Part shown: one piece after another, positions 49,775-64,000 of the stretch
Numbering within the stretch: the stretch's first letter is position 1
How the letters are laid out: every line of letters begins with the position of its first letter
Assembly (NCBI RefSeq): GCF_019399895.1
Contig: NC_091887.1
Coordinates: 682,001-746,000 of the forward strand
Length of the DNA stretch: 64,000 nt
Source of the DNA: Cardiocondyla obscurior
Taxonomy: Eukaryota > Arthropoda > Insecta > Hymenoptera > Formicidae
Reading direction: 5' to 3'
Made by a program: the position numbers and the translations under genes
The notes under the pieces: model-generated
Told to the model about the DNA's origin: nothing
Database searches by the model: none
The model's input: only the letters and a program-made list of their open reading frames with translations

Positions 49775-51330
49775 GTAAGCAGACCGATCCCGATTAATAG
49801 TTCCTTGTCGATTCGCATTGCCGGAAAGAGAAACGTTCCGCGGAATACGCGAGGCTCACGCTGCGCCAGTAACTCGCGCGAGAAATGTCGCGATCGAGGT
49901 CGGTACACTCCCCTCGAAGGATGTAAATTCACCCGCATGATTGCGCGGAGATTGAAAAAGTAGCGTAAATCTGTTTGAACGGGGGCTGTTTATTTCATTT
50001 GGAAATTTCAGGAGAGCAGTGTAAACTTAATCGAGAGTTCGGCCGGAAGTTAAAGAGTGTTGTGAACTTGGTTAAGAAATTTAAAAAAGTAACGCGAATT
50101 TAATAACGAGTTTAAGTAGAAATTACAAGATAGGGAGAGAGAGAAAGAGAGAGCGCGGCGCGGGGCTTCGCAGGTGTAACATGAAATTTAATCGCGTATT
50201 TAGAATGTATGAATTTAATTCGCGAATCGGAAGAACGGCGCGGATTTAATTGTAACTTCAGTCAGGGCGGGAGGGGGAGGAAGAGAGCGGCGTGAAATTA
50301 AAACGCTAGTTCCCGAGTGAATTTAAAGAGTGCCGTAAATTTAATTGCGATAGGACCCGGCGGGGAGGCGGCGGCGTAATAATTCACCGAAAATTTGCTG
50401 TACCCACTTAGACATGCTCGACTTCGTCTCTCTCTCGCTCTCTCTCTTTCTCTCACGCGTGTCCTCCCCTTCCCCTTTCCGTCTCTCTCGTGTAAAATGG
50501 CGCGAGTACCATTATGCGGCGACCCTGCGGTTTCTGTTACATCCGTAATGAATCGAGTAGGCCAAATTTGTAGTTAGACCGTTTTGTCGAAACTAATGGT
50601 AATGCCGCGGGGGCGATGGCAGTTCCGCTTTCCCAGACACGGGAAATGTTTCCCGCGTGATCATCCACTCGGAATCCTTTATCCCATTAGTCGCCCGGGA
50701 TCGACAACGGCGTTAATCTGTCGGCGTGATCCGTCTTGCGCCGCGGTCGAATTGTCAGAATTTATTTAATCGCGACAATTAATCTCGGCGTTTCAATCGA
50801 TAGCGTCACCGGCGCGGCGCGCCGTTGTCAGAATTCGTCCCTCGTAATCAGTTTGCAGGCAGTACGTCGCTTCTTGCTTGTCACGTCGTAATATAATCAC
50901 TGCCGCGCCCGTCGCGACTACCTCGACACCGCAATTTCTGTTGTATCACGCTTATTAATCGGCATAAGCACCCGCCTGGCTTTTTCATCGCGTTTCCGCG
51001 CGGAATTGCGAGAGCCGGGATTGCGCCGCGTTTACCCTCGTCCCGCCGAATTCATCATCCCGCGCGAGTCACGCGATACTACTCCGCATCCAGGTCATCG
51101 CGTGTGCCACCACCCCCCCTCTCTGACTTCCTCGTTTGAGGTTTCTTTACTTCGGACAGTAGCTCTCCGGTTGGCAACGGAGAGAAGAGCAGTCGATTAA
51201 ACGAAATTAATGGCTTCACCGATCGAGATAATTAGAGGAGAGTGAGGAGGAAGAAGGCGAATGGCAAAGGCAGGATCCGGTCTGGTGCCCACTTTTTTTT
51301 TATATTTTTTTTTTTTATCTTTGTGGCCAA
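49775..51330. other. GC-rich to mixed DNA without a supported gene
   Basis: There are purine-rich and CT-rich patches, such as GAGAGA near 50133 and CTCTCT near 50425, and repeated phrases like 'gtaaatttaattgcg' variants. It reads as intronic DNA downstream of the candidate first exon. No coding signal is seen. Confidence 0.4.
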
Positions 51331-51546
51331 ATGTCTTCTTTTTCGTCGAGTATTCTACCAGTAATGGCATCTCCGGGAAAAGTCGAATATGTGCAGCCCA
51401 CCCCGGAGGTGGGGTACGTGAAAGCCGCGATATCTCGGGGATTCGTGAAATTTAAGAGCGCGATGCTGAAACTGCAGGAGATAAAAGCTATAGGCAGAAA
51501 GTTATGGATAGGTTTTACTGGCACAGATTCACGCGCGCGGGTGTAA
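51331..51546 (+). CDS. Small ORF of unknown status (71 codons)
   Basis: A true ATG at 51331 opens a 71-codon frame beginning MSSFSSSILPVMASPGKVEY and ending TGTDSRARV before TAA. Its amino-acid make-up is more protein-like than that of neighbouring frames. It has no splice signals, no clear promoter and no recognised family, and the opposite strand is also open over most of it. It is most likely chance, but worth a conservation check. Confidence 0.12.
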   Translation: MSSFSSSILPVMASPGKVEYVQPTPEVGYVKAAISRGFVKFKSAMLKLQEIKAIGRKLWIGFTGTDSRARV

Positions 51547-54500
51547 CTCGCGATTTGTAGAAACTACGATTTGCAGAAGGCGGGGCGGCCGCGGATGATG
51601 CTGGGATACTTCGCGCGCGGATGCCGCGATTCGCGGAATCTAATATACGTGGCGGGCAAGATAGCGGGCGGCGGGCGAAGTCTGCAAAGGTTTTGCGGAA
51701 CGTAGGGACTCGACGGAGGAATCTGCGGAAGCTGGGATTCGCGAAGCCTGCCCGCGCCGTTTGCGCGCTGATTATTCGCGGAACTTTATATTTTCCACGC
51801 GGGCTCCGAATTCGGGGATGCCGGGAATATGGACGATCGCGATTTCCTGGACGCGGTAGAAATCCGACGGGGATTGAAATCAGGATTCTTTCCTGGCGCG
51901 CGATACGGCTGTGGGCCGAAGCGTGAAACGCGTGATATATAACGGAACTTAATCCACCTTTGTCATTCACATGCAGATGACACTATCGGCGAGTAATCCA
52001 TCGCGAAAACTTCTGCGATTCATAGTCACGTGGAAAACTTTCCACTTTCGCGTGAAACGTGATGCATGTCGGGAGAATCTCGCTCGGTAGCCCCCGAAAA
52101 GTACCTCGATTTTCACCGAATTTTCGTACAATATATGAATTGGTCACAACTATTTTTTTTTTTTTTTTCAATTGTTTTACATAAATCGTTAATATGTAGA
52201 ACACCGCGCAGCGCGAAAACCTTCACATATTAATGTTGTAAATTTGATCTCTATTTTTATATGATATTTTGAAAATATCTATATTTTTAATATTGTCTGC
52301 GGTTATGTTGTACAATCGTAATAAATTTTGAAATAATAAATATCGAAGTAAATTTCGAAATCGACTATAAATGCAGCATGTGAAAAAACAATCCGACGAA
52401 TCAATATTCAGAAAACGTGAAATCCGAAAATGAATTGGAGCATAAATAAATTGTTGTTTCGCTGCAACTTGCTTAAACAATGCGGTCTGTGATTCGCAAA
52501 AGTCACAAATTTGCAAATTTTTTTATTTTACTTTTTTTTTTTTATTTATTTCTATTTCGTTTTGCCGTTGCTTATTTAACGTAATGGAATTGCTTCTTTT
52601 GTCCGAGCGCATTTAATATTAGTATGTTCAGTGCGACATGTTATTTATGTAATTGTTTTGGCGGGGAGATGAAAACCGAGGGCTTGTAACCCTTAGTAAC
52701 CCGAGGCAGAACGACTGCGAGAGCTGGGTTATCGACCAAGTGGTGGTCTGGTTTTTCGGGCCGGCGACTCGGCTGTGGGGTGTCGACTTTTTCCACTTGA
52801 ATTTCCGGCGGATTTTGACACGCGCAGCTGCCTGGGTAAACAGGATTTATCGATTTCTTAGTACATTCCAACTCTCCCGGTAAAAAGCCGCCGAATATAA
52901 CTGTTTCCTCCCCCCAGTTTTTTTTCTCGCTTGAGCTTGTTAGTTAAAAAATTGATGAGGCCAGCGGTGAAAAATGTAGAATAGGAGGAAGCGTGACTTT
53001 TTCAAAGCAGACGCTTTGAGTTCGGTGGGAAAATGCGGAAATAACTGCAGGAAATGCGTATTACAAAGATTACGAGGAACAAATTGGAAATACAATAACG
53101 AACAGTATTGAAATCCTTACTGATCCAACCGAGATTAAACCGTAGAGAAAATGTATCCGAACAGTAATTAATACTGACGGCGTGGTAATAATTAGCATAA
53201 ACAATAGCCATTAATTCTAGAACAATAACTAATCAACTGTTCGCTGGGCCGAGTTGATATTAAATTTCATTGCTTATTCGAAGAGATGGTATTAATCCTA
53301 ATAGGGGTGTATCGTCACGCGTTACAGGCCGGGTTAACATATTTCGTTTGTCGGCTCTTTGCCTTTCAACTCGTTCGGAACTTTTCCGAACTTTCCCGGT
53401 TTCGAAATCCTAAACGAAGATAACGAAAGTTGTACAACTTTCGGAACAACTATTCCCTTTTAAGGTCGGATACGCGCGGGGGTCCGCGAAGGAGAGACAT
53501 CGTAAGATCGAATCGGGCAGATGGAAATCCATTTGTCGGCCGGTGCGACAAACATCGTGGCGATATTTTTCAGGACACCCCACGTAGAAACCGCGAAAAA
53601 TGCGGCGCGACGTAAATATCCGTTGTTACGCCGTCGCTTCTTTCACATGTAAATTCCGCGGGACGCATATAAATTGCATTGTTACACGCATTGCCAAGAT
53701 TTTCCCCCCTTCGCACGGAGCGGGCGGTGCCCCGTCGATGATACTCTCAAAGTCACGGCTCGCGTTCCATTTTTACGTAAATCTCGCGCCGCGCATAAAC
53801 CCACGTGCATCGCCGCACGCATAATCGCCTCTGATTTCTTCATTATGCATAAAAGTTATTTTGTCCCGGGGTCAGTAAAAGCGGACTTTAATCAAAGTCG
53901 CCTATACGATATGCTGATACACATTAATATTAAATTAACAACCTCCTTTTTTTTCCCCTTTTTTACTTTTTTTTTTTTTTTTTCTTTTTTAAATCCGACA
54001 TAAAAATATTCTGTAAGAAAATATCTTGTAGAATATTTTTTATTTCTGTCGCGCGTAATAACTCCGGTCGGACTATTTCTGCTGGAAGTAGCAGGTCGAA
54101 AGAGGTCGGGAACTGGCCGAGCCGGAAAGTTTTGAGGCAGGTGACGGAAATGCGGTCCGCTTCCCGTATCGAACAATCGGAACGCGGGCGCAACATGCGT
54201 GACGAGCCGTTCAAAGGCACACGCAATTTGATGCATTGTGAACATATGCTAAGGCCGATACCCCGCCACGGACAACGTATCCCTTTTTCGTTCGTTTAAA
54301 TTACATTGACTATCGGTTCTTAGGAGCGCACCGGATGTTCCGCCAGCCTGCATGGCGGTAGGAAGAGAGTAATAATGACATACACGGAAACGCAGGCACG
54401 GAACCGAGAAAATAATACACATCGCGGTTAACGAGTTTCATTCGAAATATCGGAATCGACTCTAATAATTCGTTGCAACGCTCGTCATAATTTGGTACCG

Positions 54501-54788
54501 GTTGTTGTTTTTTTTAAATTTAATTTAATTTTTTTTTTAATATAATACTCGCGTACTTTCGTTCCAACTTTTGCTCTCCCGGTGCTTACCCTCTCAATTG
54601 TTTTCGTATCATTACGCCGAAATATTATACACGCGTATGAAGGTGGCTTTTAATTAGTCACGAACTTCCGATACAATGCCGCTATTTTTAACGAAGCTCA
54701 TTCATTACTACGTGGTCTGCCATTAATTACAGTTCGTCAGCATTAATTGGTGGCCGTGTCGAGAAGTATGGTGGCGAAGAAAAAGTTT

Positions 54789-54823
<35 letters not shown>

Positions 54824-57800
54824 ATTAATTCGTCGATTAATTAAAGCTATTTTCGAGACAAACGCGGCGTGTAAAACGGAGGGGTACGAGGTATTTCGTC
54901 GCGTTTGATTTTTACTTGACAATTTTCTTTTTATATATTTACTTGAAAATCAGAGAAGCGGGTGTGCGCGAAATTACGGAGGAGCGGTGCTTCGCGTGAA
55001 GGAAAGACATATTTTTAATGCGCGCCCGGTTTATCGCGCGAACGCTTCGCACGGGTTACAATCGCCATTGTTACGGTTACTAAACGCACGTTTCCTGTAA
55101 TGGCGGATATCGCAACAATGCGACTTCTCTCGGAAGGTCGCCACCGAGCGTTCCGCTATTTCATGTCGATAGGATCTCGTTTATCTCCCCTCGAGGCCAC
55201 GCCGTAGCTGTCTCAAAGGATTAGGATACGAGGGTTCTTCCTTCGTCCCCGGCTACAAATATTTCGGCGAAAGATAGTGTCTCGGGCGCGATCGCAAGTA
55301 CGATATTCAATTTAGGAGATGACGTTACTCTTTTCGGTGCCCACCCAAAAAAGATCTCGCGCGTATAATCTTTTTTTTTTAAAAAAAAAAAAAAAAGAGA
55401 GAGAGAGAAAATTAATAAATACCGAACAGCATCTTATTTAATGCGCGCGTAATAATTTTTATGACACTCTACAACTTGCATTTAATTTTATATCGCGTAA
55501 TTATTTAATAAAAATTTTTATGTTTATCGCGTATAATTCCATCGTTAACTTATCGATTGAATTAAACGATCTATTCCTTAAGTCTCGCGGCGCGGTTCAT
55601 GTCGACGGGTAAATGCATCTCGCGATGCTTCCCGCCGTCATTATCGATGCATTTTGGCGCATCAACTTCGCAGTCGGGTTGTCACGGTACGCTCGGGCAC
55701 ATAAATCAAGTGATATATTTTCCTCTCGGCGGGACGATAACGGGGCGGCCATAAATGTGGACTTAAACTCCTTTACGAGAATCCAAAAGATAAACTGGCA
55801 GGATGCCCCCTGCTCGCACCCTCCCTCCCTCGCTACACCCCGTCATTTCTTTCCCTCGCGAGACCCGCGATACTCGATACGTCCATCGCTTTCTTTCGTC
55901 TCGATTCAGTACGCTTCGTGAAATCCTAGAACGGTGGTAATGACGAGTATCGGGTTACCCCTTTCCTTAAAGCGTTTTGATCGATCTGGAACGGAAATCC
56001 CGGATTCTCTTCGAGAGAAAGAGAGAAAAAAAAAAAAATGCGGAAAGCTCGAGAAGGAATCGGGGCAAAAGCGGTAAAGTAAGAGTTTGACTACGAGTTG
56101 GAGTATAAAACCGAAACCTAAGTTCTCCATTTCCATACTTTTGAGAGCGGTGCGCAGCAAATTTTTAAAGTTTTACTATTTTCGAGGGGAAAAAAGGGAG
56201 GCTATCGATGTCGTATTTTTTCCGAAAAATAATACACGCGACGTTTTAGTGAAAAATAGTAATGTTCGGTAAAACCGACAGGGGTGAGACATACCTTTTC
56301 TTTTTTTTTAAGCTTATGTAGCATATACATATAATTGTATTTAGAAGGAGATGCTTGTAACGTTATAAAAGTAAATGACGTAGTAATAATGCGGAAAGTA
56401 AATGCTGTAAAAACTTTTATGCCGCGGTTTTGTAGCCGCGTTTAAATCGCCGTTGCGGCCGAATATTCTCTACTGGAAAATTGAGATTTTCTTTTTTTTT
56501 TTTCTTTCTTTCTTTCCCCTGAGCCAAAGTGTGTCTTTAGCTTCTTTACTATCAGTCCGCCGAGATCCACCGTTATTATTTCTCCTACGCGTACTCATCC
56601 GCCCGTTTGGTCGCTCGCGCGATTTTCACTTACTCGCAAAGTAACAATGTTTACAAGGGAGGCTTTGAGAGCAAACTTCTTTCGTGTCTTCCATCAAAGA
56701 GAGCATAAAGCGATCCGGCGACCCGCGTGCGACACAATATTTGCTGCCCTTTTGTCCAATGGAAATCGCTTCCGCCCTTTGCCTCCTTCCAAAAGAGTAG
56801 GGCATTAAATATTCCTCGGTGCGCGGGATCTACTTTGTCTGTCGTTTATGGATTTATCTGCCATCAGTGGAAATATTTGCTGCATCGACCGAATGCATCT
56901 TAACGCAGATTTCTTTATGTCCGCGCAAATTGTCGAAACAAGCGGCGAGTAATTGATCAACGCGTAACAATGAACTAAAAGCCCACGTTTGTGGAAAATA
57001 TTTCGAAACCGAACCAGCCAACTGTACTTGAGCTGGAAAAAGTTTTTCCCGAGTAATTGTTACAAAAAAAAAAAAAAATTTCAACAGATTTTTTTTCTTC
57101 CGAAAACGTTACATTTTATTGAGGTAACTGGCTAACTTTATTCGGTATTCGATTTGTTTGGAGGAAAATAGTAGTTTTGTCCACTGGCAACGCCAGCTAG
57201 CCAATTAATCACGAAGGACGAATTTTGAATCGACGCTTATTTTATTTTTTATTTTTTTTTTTTTTCACGAGCACCGTCGCAACTGTGATTTCTCGTTTTC
57301 GGAGCAGCGTTTCGTGAAAAGTTTCGCGGCTCCAATTTTCCGACGTTGAGCGATTCCAATCGAGATGGAAGTCCGCATGAATTTAGTCCATTGTCTACTT
57401 TTCTGTGAGCTTAAGCGAATACATAATGTTCCGTGACTGAAAGAAACGATTTGCCGGCAATGCGAGTTTTTCGCGTCAAAGGGTAAAGCTTTCCGAGGGC
57501 TTTCGACATCTTGACTCAATAAATGTATATTTACAGTTGCTTATACAATTAATGTCCGTCAGAAGTTGAAAAGGGTGGGCGAAATTAAAAGATGCATGGA
57601 AATGGTAAATTGACGATGAAATAATTTCTCGAAGGGAGAGAATTATTTCCACCGGCGAAATCCCCCCGGGAAACGCGACGTCCTTTACGGGTTTACGACT
57701 ACGTAATCCAATAATCCGTCCAATATTACGAGTGCTTCGAGTATCCTTCCCTCAGGAGACACAAAATAGCCGTTATCAGGCGCGCAATTACGAGCGCGAA

Positions 57801-60800
57801 TCTCGGGATAGTTCGCATAATGATCTGCTCTGCACATGTCCACTCTCGGTTAAAGTACAAGAACTTCACACTATCAATATTTTCTTTTTAATTGAAATGG
57901 GAATCCTCATATTAATTTTGTTTAGTTTTAGCTACGTGATTATCTATTTTGTTTTAAAATAAAAGAAATAATTTTTCCGGTTTAAAGAGCAGTAATTTTC
58001 ATGCTTTTAATATGTTTTTTTTTTTATTTTATTTTTAATATGTATATTGTTTAATCAAATACGGCGATTTTGTAATAATTAGTACAAATTAACGCGAATA
58101 ACTGATATTATCAAACGTCGGATATTGATGTTCGATACAAATTTACGCATTTTCATTGTGAGATGTATGTGAATCTCGGCGGAGGGACGTGTAATCGAAT
58201 TCCCGTCGAAGAATAATCGAAAGATAAAAGTCGCCTCGTAAAACCGACCGGTTCCAATCCAACGGTCCTTTTTCACGGCCGGCGACACTTTACGAGGACG
58301 AAACTTTAAATACTTTCTCGTCCTGAGATCTTTCAGGAAAGATCCTTCATAAGGCGCTTTGAGAGTGGAAGGGGGAGGGGAAGAGAACGGATTATCGATG
58401 TTAATTAAGAATACAGGTGTCCCTGGCACCGTGCTCGGTCTTAAAAATAAATTGACGCCTCGGCCAGATTATTCTTGGGAAGCGCAGTGTTTAAATTGTA
58501 AAGACGAGTTTTAATCGTTAATTAGTTGTCGAGCGAACTCGACGTTCACGACTTTGTCACCGTAAAAATAAAGTTATTTTATTATTGAGACGTCAGAAAA
58601 ATATTCTCCGCGTGTGCGCGCCTTCTGAAATATGAATAGGTTATGGGAAGAATTTTTTATTTTAATCTCGAAATAATATAGTTAAATTTTACATTAATAT
58701 TTTCTTCTCTTAGTTCCCCCGCGCGGTACAGGAAACGGTCGAGTATTTTTAAGTACGTTTAATCCTGTTCTTCTTAGAGCGAAAGGTATTTTTCTCATGA
58801 AAAATTCGCGTACGGTTATTCCGAGTTTTGATTTCGTGGATTCAGATTACGTCGATTGACCACTGATGCGAGCTGCCTTCGATAATAAATTATTCCGAGC
58901 ACGTGACTGCGTAAATAATTCTGTACGACCGAGTTCGAGGCGTATCGATCGCTGCGGCTGCGGGGAAATGGAAATTCGCGAAAAATGTATGTTCCTGGTA
59001 AAATCAGCGATACGCCGCGCGGGTTCCATATTTTTCTCTGACGTCGCTTATTGCGTGCATTAATAACATTCTGGTGATCGTGTCGGGAGGACATCAATCT
59101 CGTCGAAGTAGTTTGGCGAGAAAACCCTTTTTGAGTCGGTGGTTTTTGGCTCTTCGGTCCTCGAAATTCGATCCACGAGTTTGCCGCAAAAAAAAAAAAA
59201 AAAAAATTTACTCCCGTTTCCTTTTCGATGACGACATTAAATACATATTGGCGGCGGTTTTTCCGAAAGGAAAATCGACCCGCGAAAGTAATCGACGAAA
59301 TTTTCTTGCGAACTCCTTAAGCCTTCCCTACGATCGGAACGGATAGTCCACTTTACTTAACACCACCGGAATGAAAGTAACCGCCGCTTTACTCGGTAAC
59401 GGAGGATCGTTCTAGGCGGAAAGATGGCGGCGGGGGATTACCTTGCGCAGCGATAAGGGGAAATAACAAAAAGCGCGTCGCGCGAGAGACATGCGAGAAA
59501 ATGAAGCCTTGAGGTAATATATCGCGCGTGATTTCGCGATAAGGCTATATCTGTGGTTGCATTGAGATGAAAAATAAAATTACAAAAAATATTCCTTTAT
59601 TCCTTCGGAAATAATAATCGTAATTTAACGACGGTTTATTTACGATCGCGAATTACGACGCGACGGTATCTCGCGAAATCATTTTTTTTTATATAGATAT
59701 ATCGATTATATCTCTGAAAGCCTACGTTCGTCCGCGCGTTTTAATTACCAAGCACTTCGGCTTCGAGCCGAGACATTGTCATCGCGCCCGAGATTTCAGG
59801 CTCGTGAAGAATTCGCGGCTGAAAAAATTATCTGCATATGCACACTCCGCCTTTTAAATATTCCGTCTCCGCGTTTTTGCTGGAAATATTTCTTTGAGCA
59901 ACGCCTTGCGGCCTTCTCCGTGAATTACCGGCGGTATGAAAATCACCGCACTCGATGCTCTTCTAAATTGCAAAACAGCCCGCATAAGTAGCCGCGGTAC
60001 GCCAGATTCGGGGTACACAGTTCACGCGCGCCAGTTCGTCTACCTGCATCTCGCGCGCCTACTATTTTTTTTTTTTCCTTGGCGCCGGATATATGCGCTC
60101 TCGCACGGAATATACCCCGCGTTCATCGCAGTCGTAGCAATTTGCAGGTGCGCCTGGGTAATTAGTCGCGAAATAATTTGCAGCGGTCGGTGTAAGAGGG
60201 ATCGCGCGAACGCCAGACTCCAGCTCCGCTTTCCCGCTCGGTGAGGATCGGAGAGTTCGGGGACCGACAAAAAGAGACGAGAGGAATAAAAAAAAAAAGA
60301 AGGGGGGGGTGGAAAAATCGAAAGACGGATATTTACCGCGTTAAGTAGCCCGGGGGATACCATCCGATCGCAGGATTACGGAATTATAACATCTCGATGT
60401 AACGTTATCTGCATTTCCGCACGCTCGATATATTCCGCTGACATCCGTCGATGAAACGACGCATTTGTAATGAACGGGATTGAGTGAAGGGAGAAAGGGG
60501 CGAGTGCGTACGTATTTGCACATTTTAATATTTACCCGACGGACGTGATTAAAATCAAGCGTTTCGCTTAATGCGTCCGGCGCGGTGATTAATATTCGAT
60601 TATTCCGACGTATTTTAATCGCCGGCGATCCCGCAAACTGCCGTCGGTTACCTAGTGAGAGCACGACAATAACGTCGGCAGAAGTTGTCCCGAGCAAAGG
60701 GAAATCTTTTCGCTTCGCGATGTAATCAAGGGTGCATTACGCGGAAATTGCGAAAAAACGTGGCTTTCAGGGAGACAAGTGTTACTAATATTAAATGTTT

Positions 60801-63800
60801 CCGCATAAATACGAGCTCGCGGAGAGTCTCGCAGAGAATTTTTTTTCTAAAAAAACATAAAATAAAAAAAAGTAGAAGAGAAACTCCACGAAAAAAAAAA
60901 AAAAGTAATTTCTATTCGTGAGAATAATGTGCTGTGAAATTTTGCTTCTATATTGTCGTTATTATTATTATTATATTACGGATTTATAAAGATTTACTGT
61001 AAAATTGTCAGATTAATCCGCTTTAAGTATCGATCGATTTTTGCGGTAAGAAGATAATAACTATCCATACACAATGGCGCTTCGTTAATCCCCAAATTAT
61101 ATACCGGGTGGCAATTGAGCACGATATTTAACACCAAGTTGTACGTCGCCAAGGGTAGTGAAAAGGGGGAGGTAGGGAGGGGCGGAATTCTTTGCCTGTG
61201 TACGTCGGTGGAGTATTAATTCATACCTTGGGAGCCCTGCGATAACGTCCGGCGTGTCCTTATTGACTGGGAACCGGCCAATAACTCGTGAGCTTCAGCG
61301 ACCCGTGTAAAATAGGCTGCCTATCGATATATAGTGACGCTATTGCCTACGTACTGAGTGTTCCGAGACTAAGGCCCGATAATAGCGCGATCGGAGCCTG
61401 TGCAAAGTTCCCGGTGAAGATTAATGCCAGCCCCTAAAGTACGTATATCTCGTGGCTGTTGAATATTAGATGCTTCGACGGACTAGTTTGACCTAGAGTT
61501 ACTACCTCGCTCCCTTACGTTCGGGTGCGACAAAAAAAAAAAAAAAATTTGTTCTAAGCCGCTCTCGTTGAAAAACCCAGAGAAACCCGGAGAGATTTCG
61601 AAATTTTACAATTCAAGTTGCGCAAATCTGAGATATTTGAAATATTCAAAGTAGCTAAATTTGACGTTTTAGCATTGCAAACGGGCGAACGGGTTCCGTA
61701 CTAAAATTTGCCAGGGAAAAAAAAAAAGAAAGAAAGAAGGAATCTTGAGACTTTGAAAATTAAAGAGCGAAGTTGTAGGAGCGATAGGTGGGATTTAGGG
61801 CTGACAGGTTGGTGATACTCTCTTAGCAACGACGTTCGGGATGCGCCGCGGTGATTTTCGGTGAAGATATCGGCGAAGTTGCTGCAAATCCTATATATAT
61901 ATTCTGTGCAGTTCGGAGCGGAATGCACGCGCGCGAATCGAGCGCATTGAGACGTTTCAGAGCACATCGCGAGGACTCCATTTAACAGACGTGAAACAGA
62001 TACTCCGCCAAATTTACCGATAACGTACAAACGCTCAACGATAAACAGAGCGTGCCACTTCCGGGCACGTACCGGTTAGGCGGCAACTCGCGCTGGAAGC
62101 TCTATTAGCCGCGAATGGCGACGTTTTTCTATTAAACTTCAATTTAGGAGTTGAAACAGTTTTAAAAGTTTGTACCTGAGAGGCTCGAGATATTAAATGC
62201 AAGATTCATGAACGGGTTGTATTATGAAAAAGAGGCGTGCTTATTGATTTTTACGAAACATCTTTTATTTTCCGACGAAAATTCCTCACGCTTTATTTGA
62301 CGAACCTCTACGAAAGACGTCAAATTTGTCGAAAAAAAAAAAAAAAAAAGTAGGTACTTTAATCCGCGAAATTTCAGCATACTTTTTATCTGACTAAAAG
62401 GTTCGCGAGGAACGTTCTCACAATTTTATTTTTATCGTTGCGAATGTTAAGGATAATCGGTAAGGAAAGCGGGTCGCAGCAGTCGATTCTCAGCGCGGAT
62501 TCTCCGAAGGTTGATGACCTAGATGTAAAACAAATTATCTCACGCGAAGCATCTCGAGAGTAGTGGTTTTCAGGATAATCGATTAAACGGATGTAGATAG
62601 GAAAATTCAGGGCTCGGCCTATTTTCAACACTAACGAAATTGGCGTGCAGAGCGTACGGTTAGCGTCTTGCTTATTCGCTGACTGCATAAAGATCGCGCG
62701 TGCATATCGCGAGGCGTTTTACCGAGGAGAGAGATTATCTAATTATCTAAGAGAACGAGGGAACGAGAGAGAACGCTTCTCGATAATGTTTGCATTTATA
62801 TTAGAAGCGAACCGGAAATTAGATTGTCAACTTCTCTTTGAAATCTTTGGATTCTCGAGCACGCCGGCTTCTTATGCCCCGGTATTGTTGGATTCTGAAG
62901 CATCCTGTACATGTCGCGGAATCTTCGCAAATACGATCGAGCAAGCATTCAGGAACATCGGAGACGTTTCCGCGCGCATTGCATTCTGGGATTCTATTTA
63001 GTGGAGATTTACCGAAATCGCGGATAACTGAGTAACGGTCTGAAACAGTCCTATTGTTTCGGTACAGCCCGTGTTGCAGCAGCAAGCAGCGATTGTTCTG
63101 TGCGATTTCCTCGGTTTCTGCTAATCGAGATTACGTGTAGCCAATAAGTATAAAACAGCACCGGCGATGCTCGCATACAATACATACATACGCGGTACGA
63201 CGTGTGGAAAAAAAATAAAAGGAGCGTCCAAATATTTAATTAATTCTTACGTCGACGAGGGCATTAATTTAATTTCGCCGCACGGTCGCGAGCAGGAAAA
63301 TCGACTACGGGATTACCTCGCAACTTCAGACGAAAGGAGACGCGCGTGATTTTCTGCAAGGGTGGGCGATATTTTTCCTCGGCGAATTTTGGATCCCGGT
63401 GTATGTAGATGCCAACCCAACCTGTTTCGGCTCGATTCGCCTCGTTTAATCCCTAGGGTTCGTACCGCGTTTCATCGTGCAAAATGCATTTCAACAATTT
63501 ATTCGCTCCGATTGACCGAATCCCAGCTGTATCATCGGATATACGTGGACCATCGTTCGATTCCAACTTAGTGCAATAATAACTACAGCTGTTTTAACTA
63601 ACCAATTAGAGGTCGACCGAATCATTGTTTGCGCAGGTATTGGAATCCTTCGCATAGCTGATCGCATTACCAAACCATATTTGTTTTATTTAAATTTATG
63701 AATAAATTTTAGGGGAAATTAATTTATCGCCTGATTTTTGATATAGATACCTATATATATTTATAAAAATATATATATATTTTTTTATTTTTAATGCATT

Positions 63801-64000
63801 AACGCGTACAAGAAAAATCTTTACGAAAAAAAATGTTTTATATAAATAACTTCGATATATTTTTATACATTATGATTTTTAATATATATATATATTTTTT
63901 TTATCTATACGTTTAAAAAATTTACAACGTATGTGGAATAATAAAACGATAATGCCCGAATAATAAAATAGCATAAAGTAGAATATTTGAATAACCGACT
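51547..64000. other. No supportable gene to the window end
   Basis: This is CpG-rich and AT-rich DNA with many poly(A/T) tracts and no recognisable coding exon. ORFs such as 51515-51970 (minus), 53892-54245 (minus), 60341-60697 (minus) and 62645-63001 (plus) show no family motif. The block 61190-61510 is less simple in composition than its surroundings but codes for nothing I recognise. The last 300 bp are strongly AT-rich. Confidence 0.45.
54791..54817. repeat. 27-base poly(T) tract
   Basis: This is the longest homopolymer I noticed in the window. It has no flanking target-site duplication or element body that would mark a retroposed tail. Confidence 0.85.

Noticed and set aside
63540..63565. 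tRNA-like TTCGATTCC box
   Set aside because: No acceptor stem, D-arm or anticodon arm at suitable distances.

Overview
The window looks like nuclear DNA from a hymenopteran insect, most likely an ant or a close relative. It is AT-rich, yet CpG is frequent in the intergenic DNA. Genes are split by short GT-AG introns, and the proteins read as insect cyclin E, WDR13, a lemur-type (LMTK) kinase and a four-cysteine chemosensory protein. I see no bacterial, organellar or viral gene. Homology calls come from recognised motifs and remembered family sequences; no database was searched.

Layout. Bases 1-210 may hold the last coding exon of a plus-strand gene that begins before the window. 1.1-2.95 kb is intergenic with weak ORFs. 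Cyclin E lies on the minus strand (3907-5890) with its 3' UTR to about 2970. A CpG-rich divergent promoter region (about 5.9-7.2 kb) separates it from WDR13 on the plus strand (coding 8168-9735, leader from at least 7206). WDR13 ends tail-to-tail with a long minus-strand LMTK kinase gene (coding 11399-18010, eight coding exons, 1620 aa), and the two poly(A) signals are only about 37 bp apart. About 18.5-27.9 kb has no supportable gene. A chemosensory protein gene (27986-33199, plus) follows, with a TATA box, an initiator and three introns. At 35.0-39.4 kb there is a three-copy 105-bp tandem repeat, a probable divergent promoter near 36.1 kb, a minus-strand candidate exon, and a plus-strand spliced leader that may reach a start codon at 39189. 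From 39.4 kb to the end I see no recognisable coding exon. The GC-rich block at 48.55-49.77 kb may be a second promoter or first exon, and the rest looks like a very long intron or intergenic DNA.

The genes do not form a pathway. Cyclin E (G1/S control) and WDR13 (a nuclear WD40 protein) probably share a promoter. LMTK is a membrane-anchored kinase, and the chemosensory protein is a secreted ligand carrier. The most notable protein-level observation is that LMTK has arginine where kinases normally have the beta-3 ATP-binding lysine, although its catalytic-loop Asp and its metal-binding Asp are intact.
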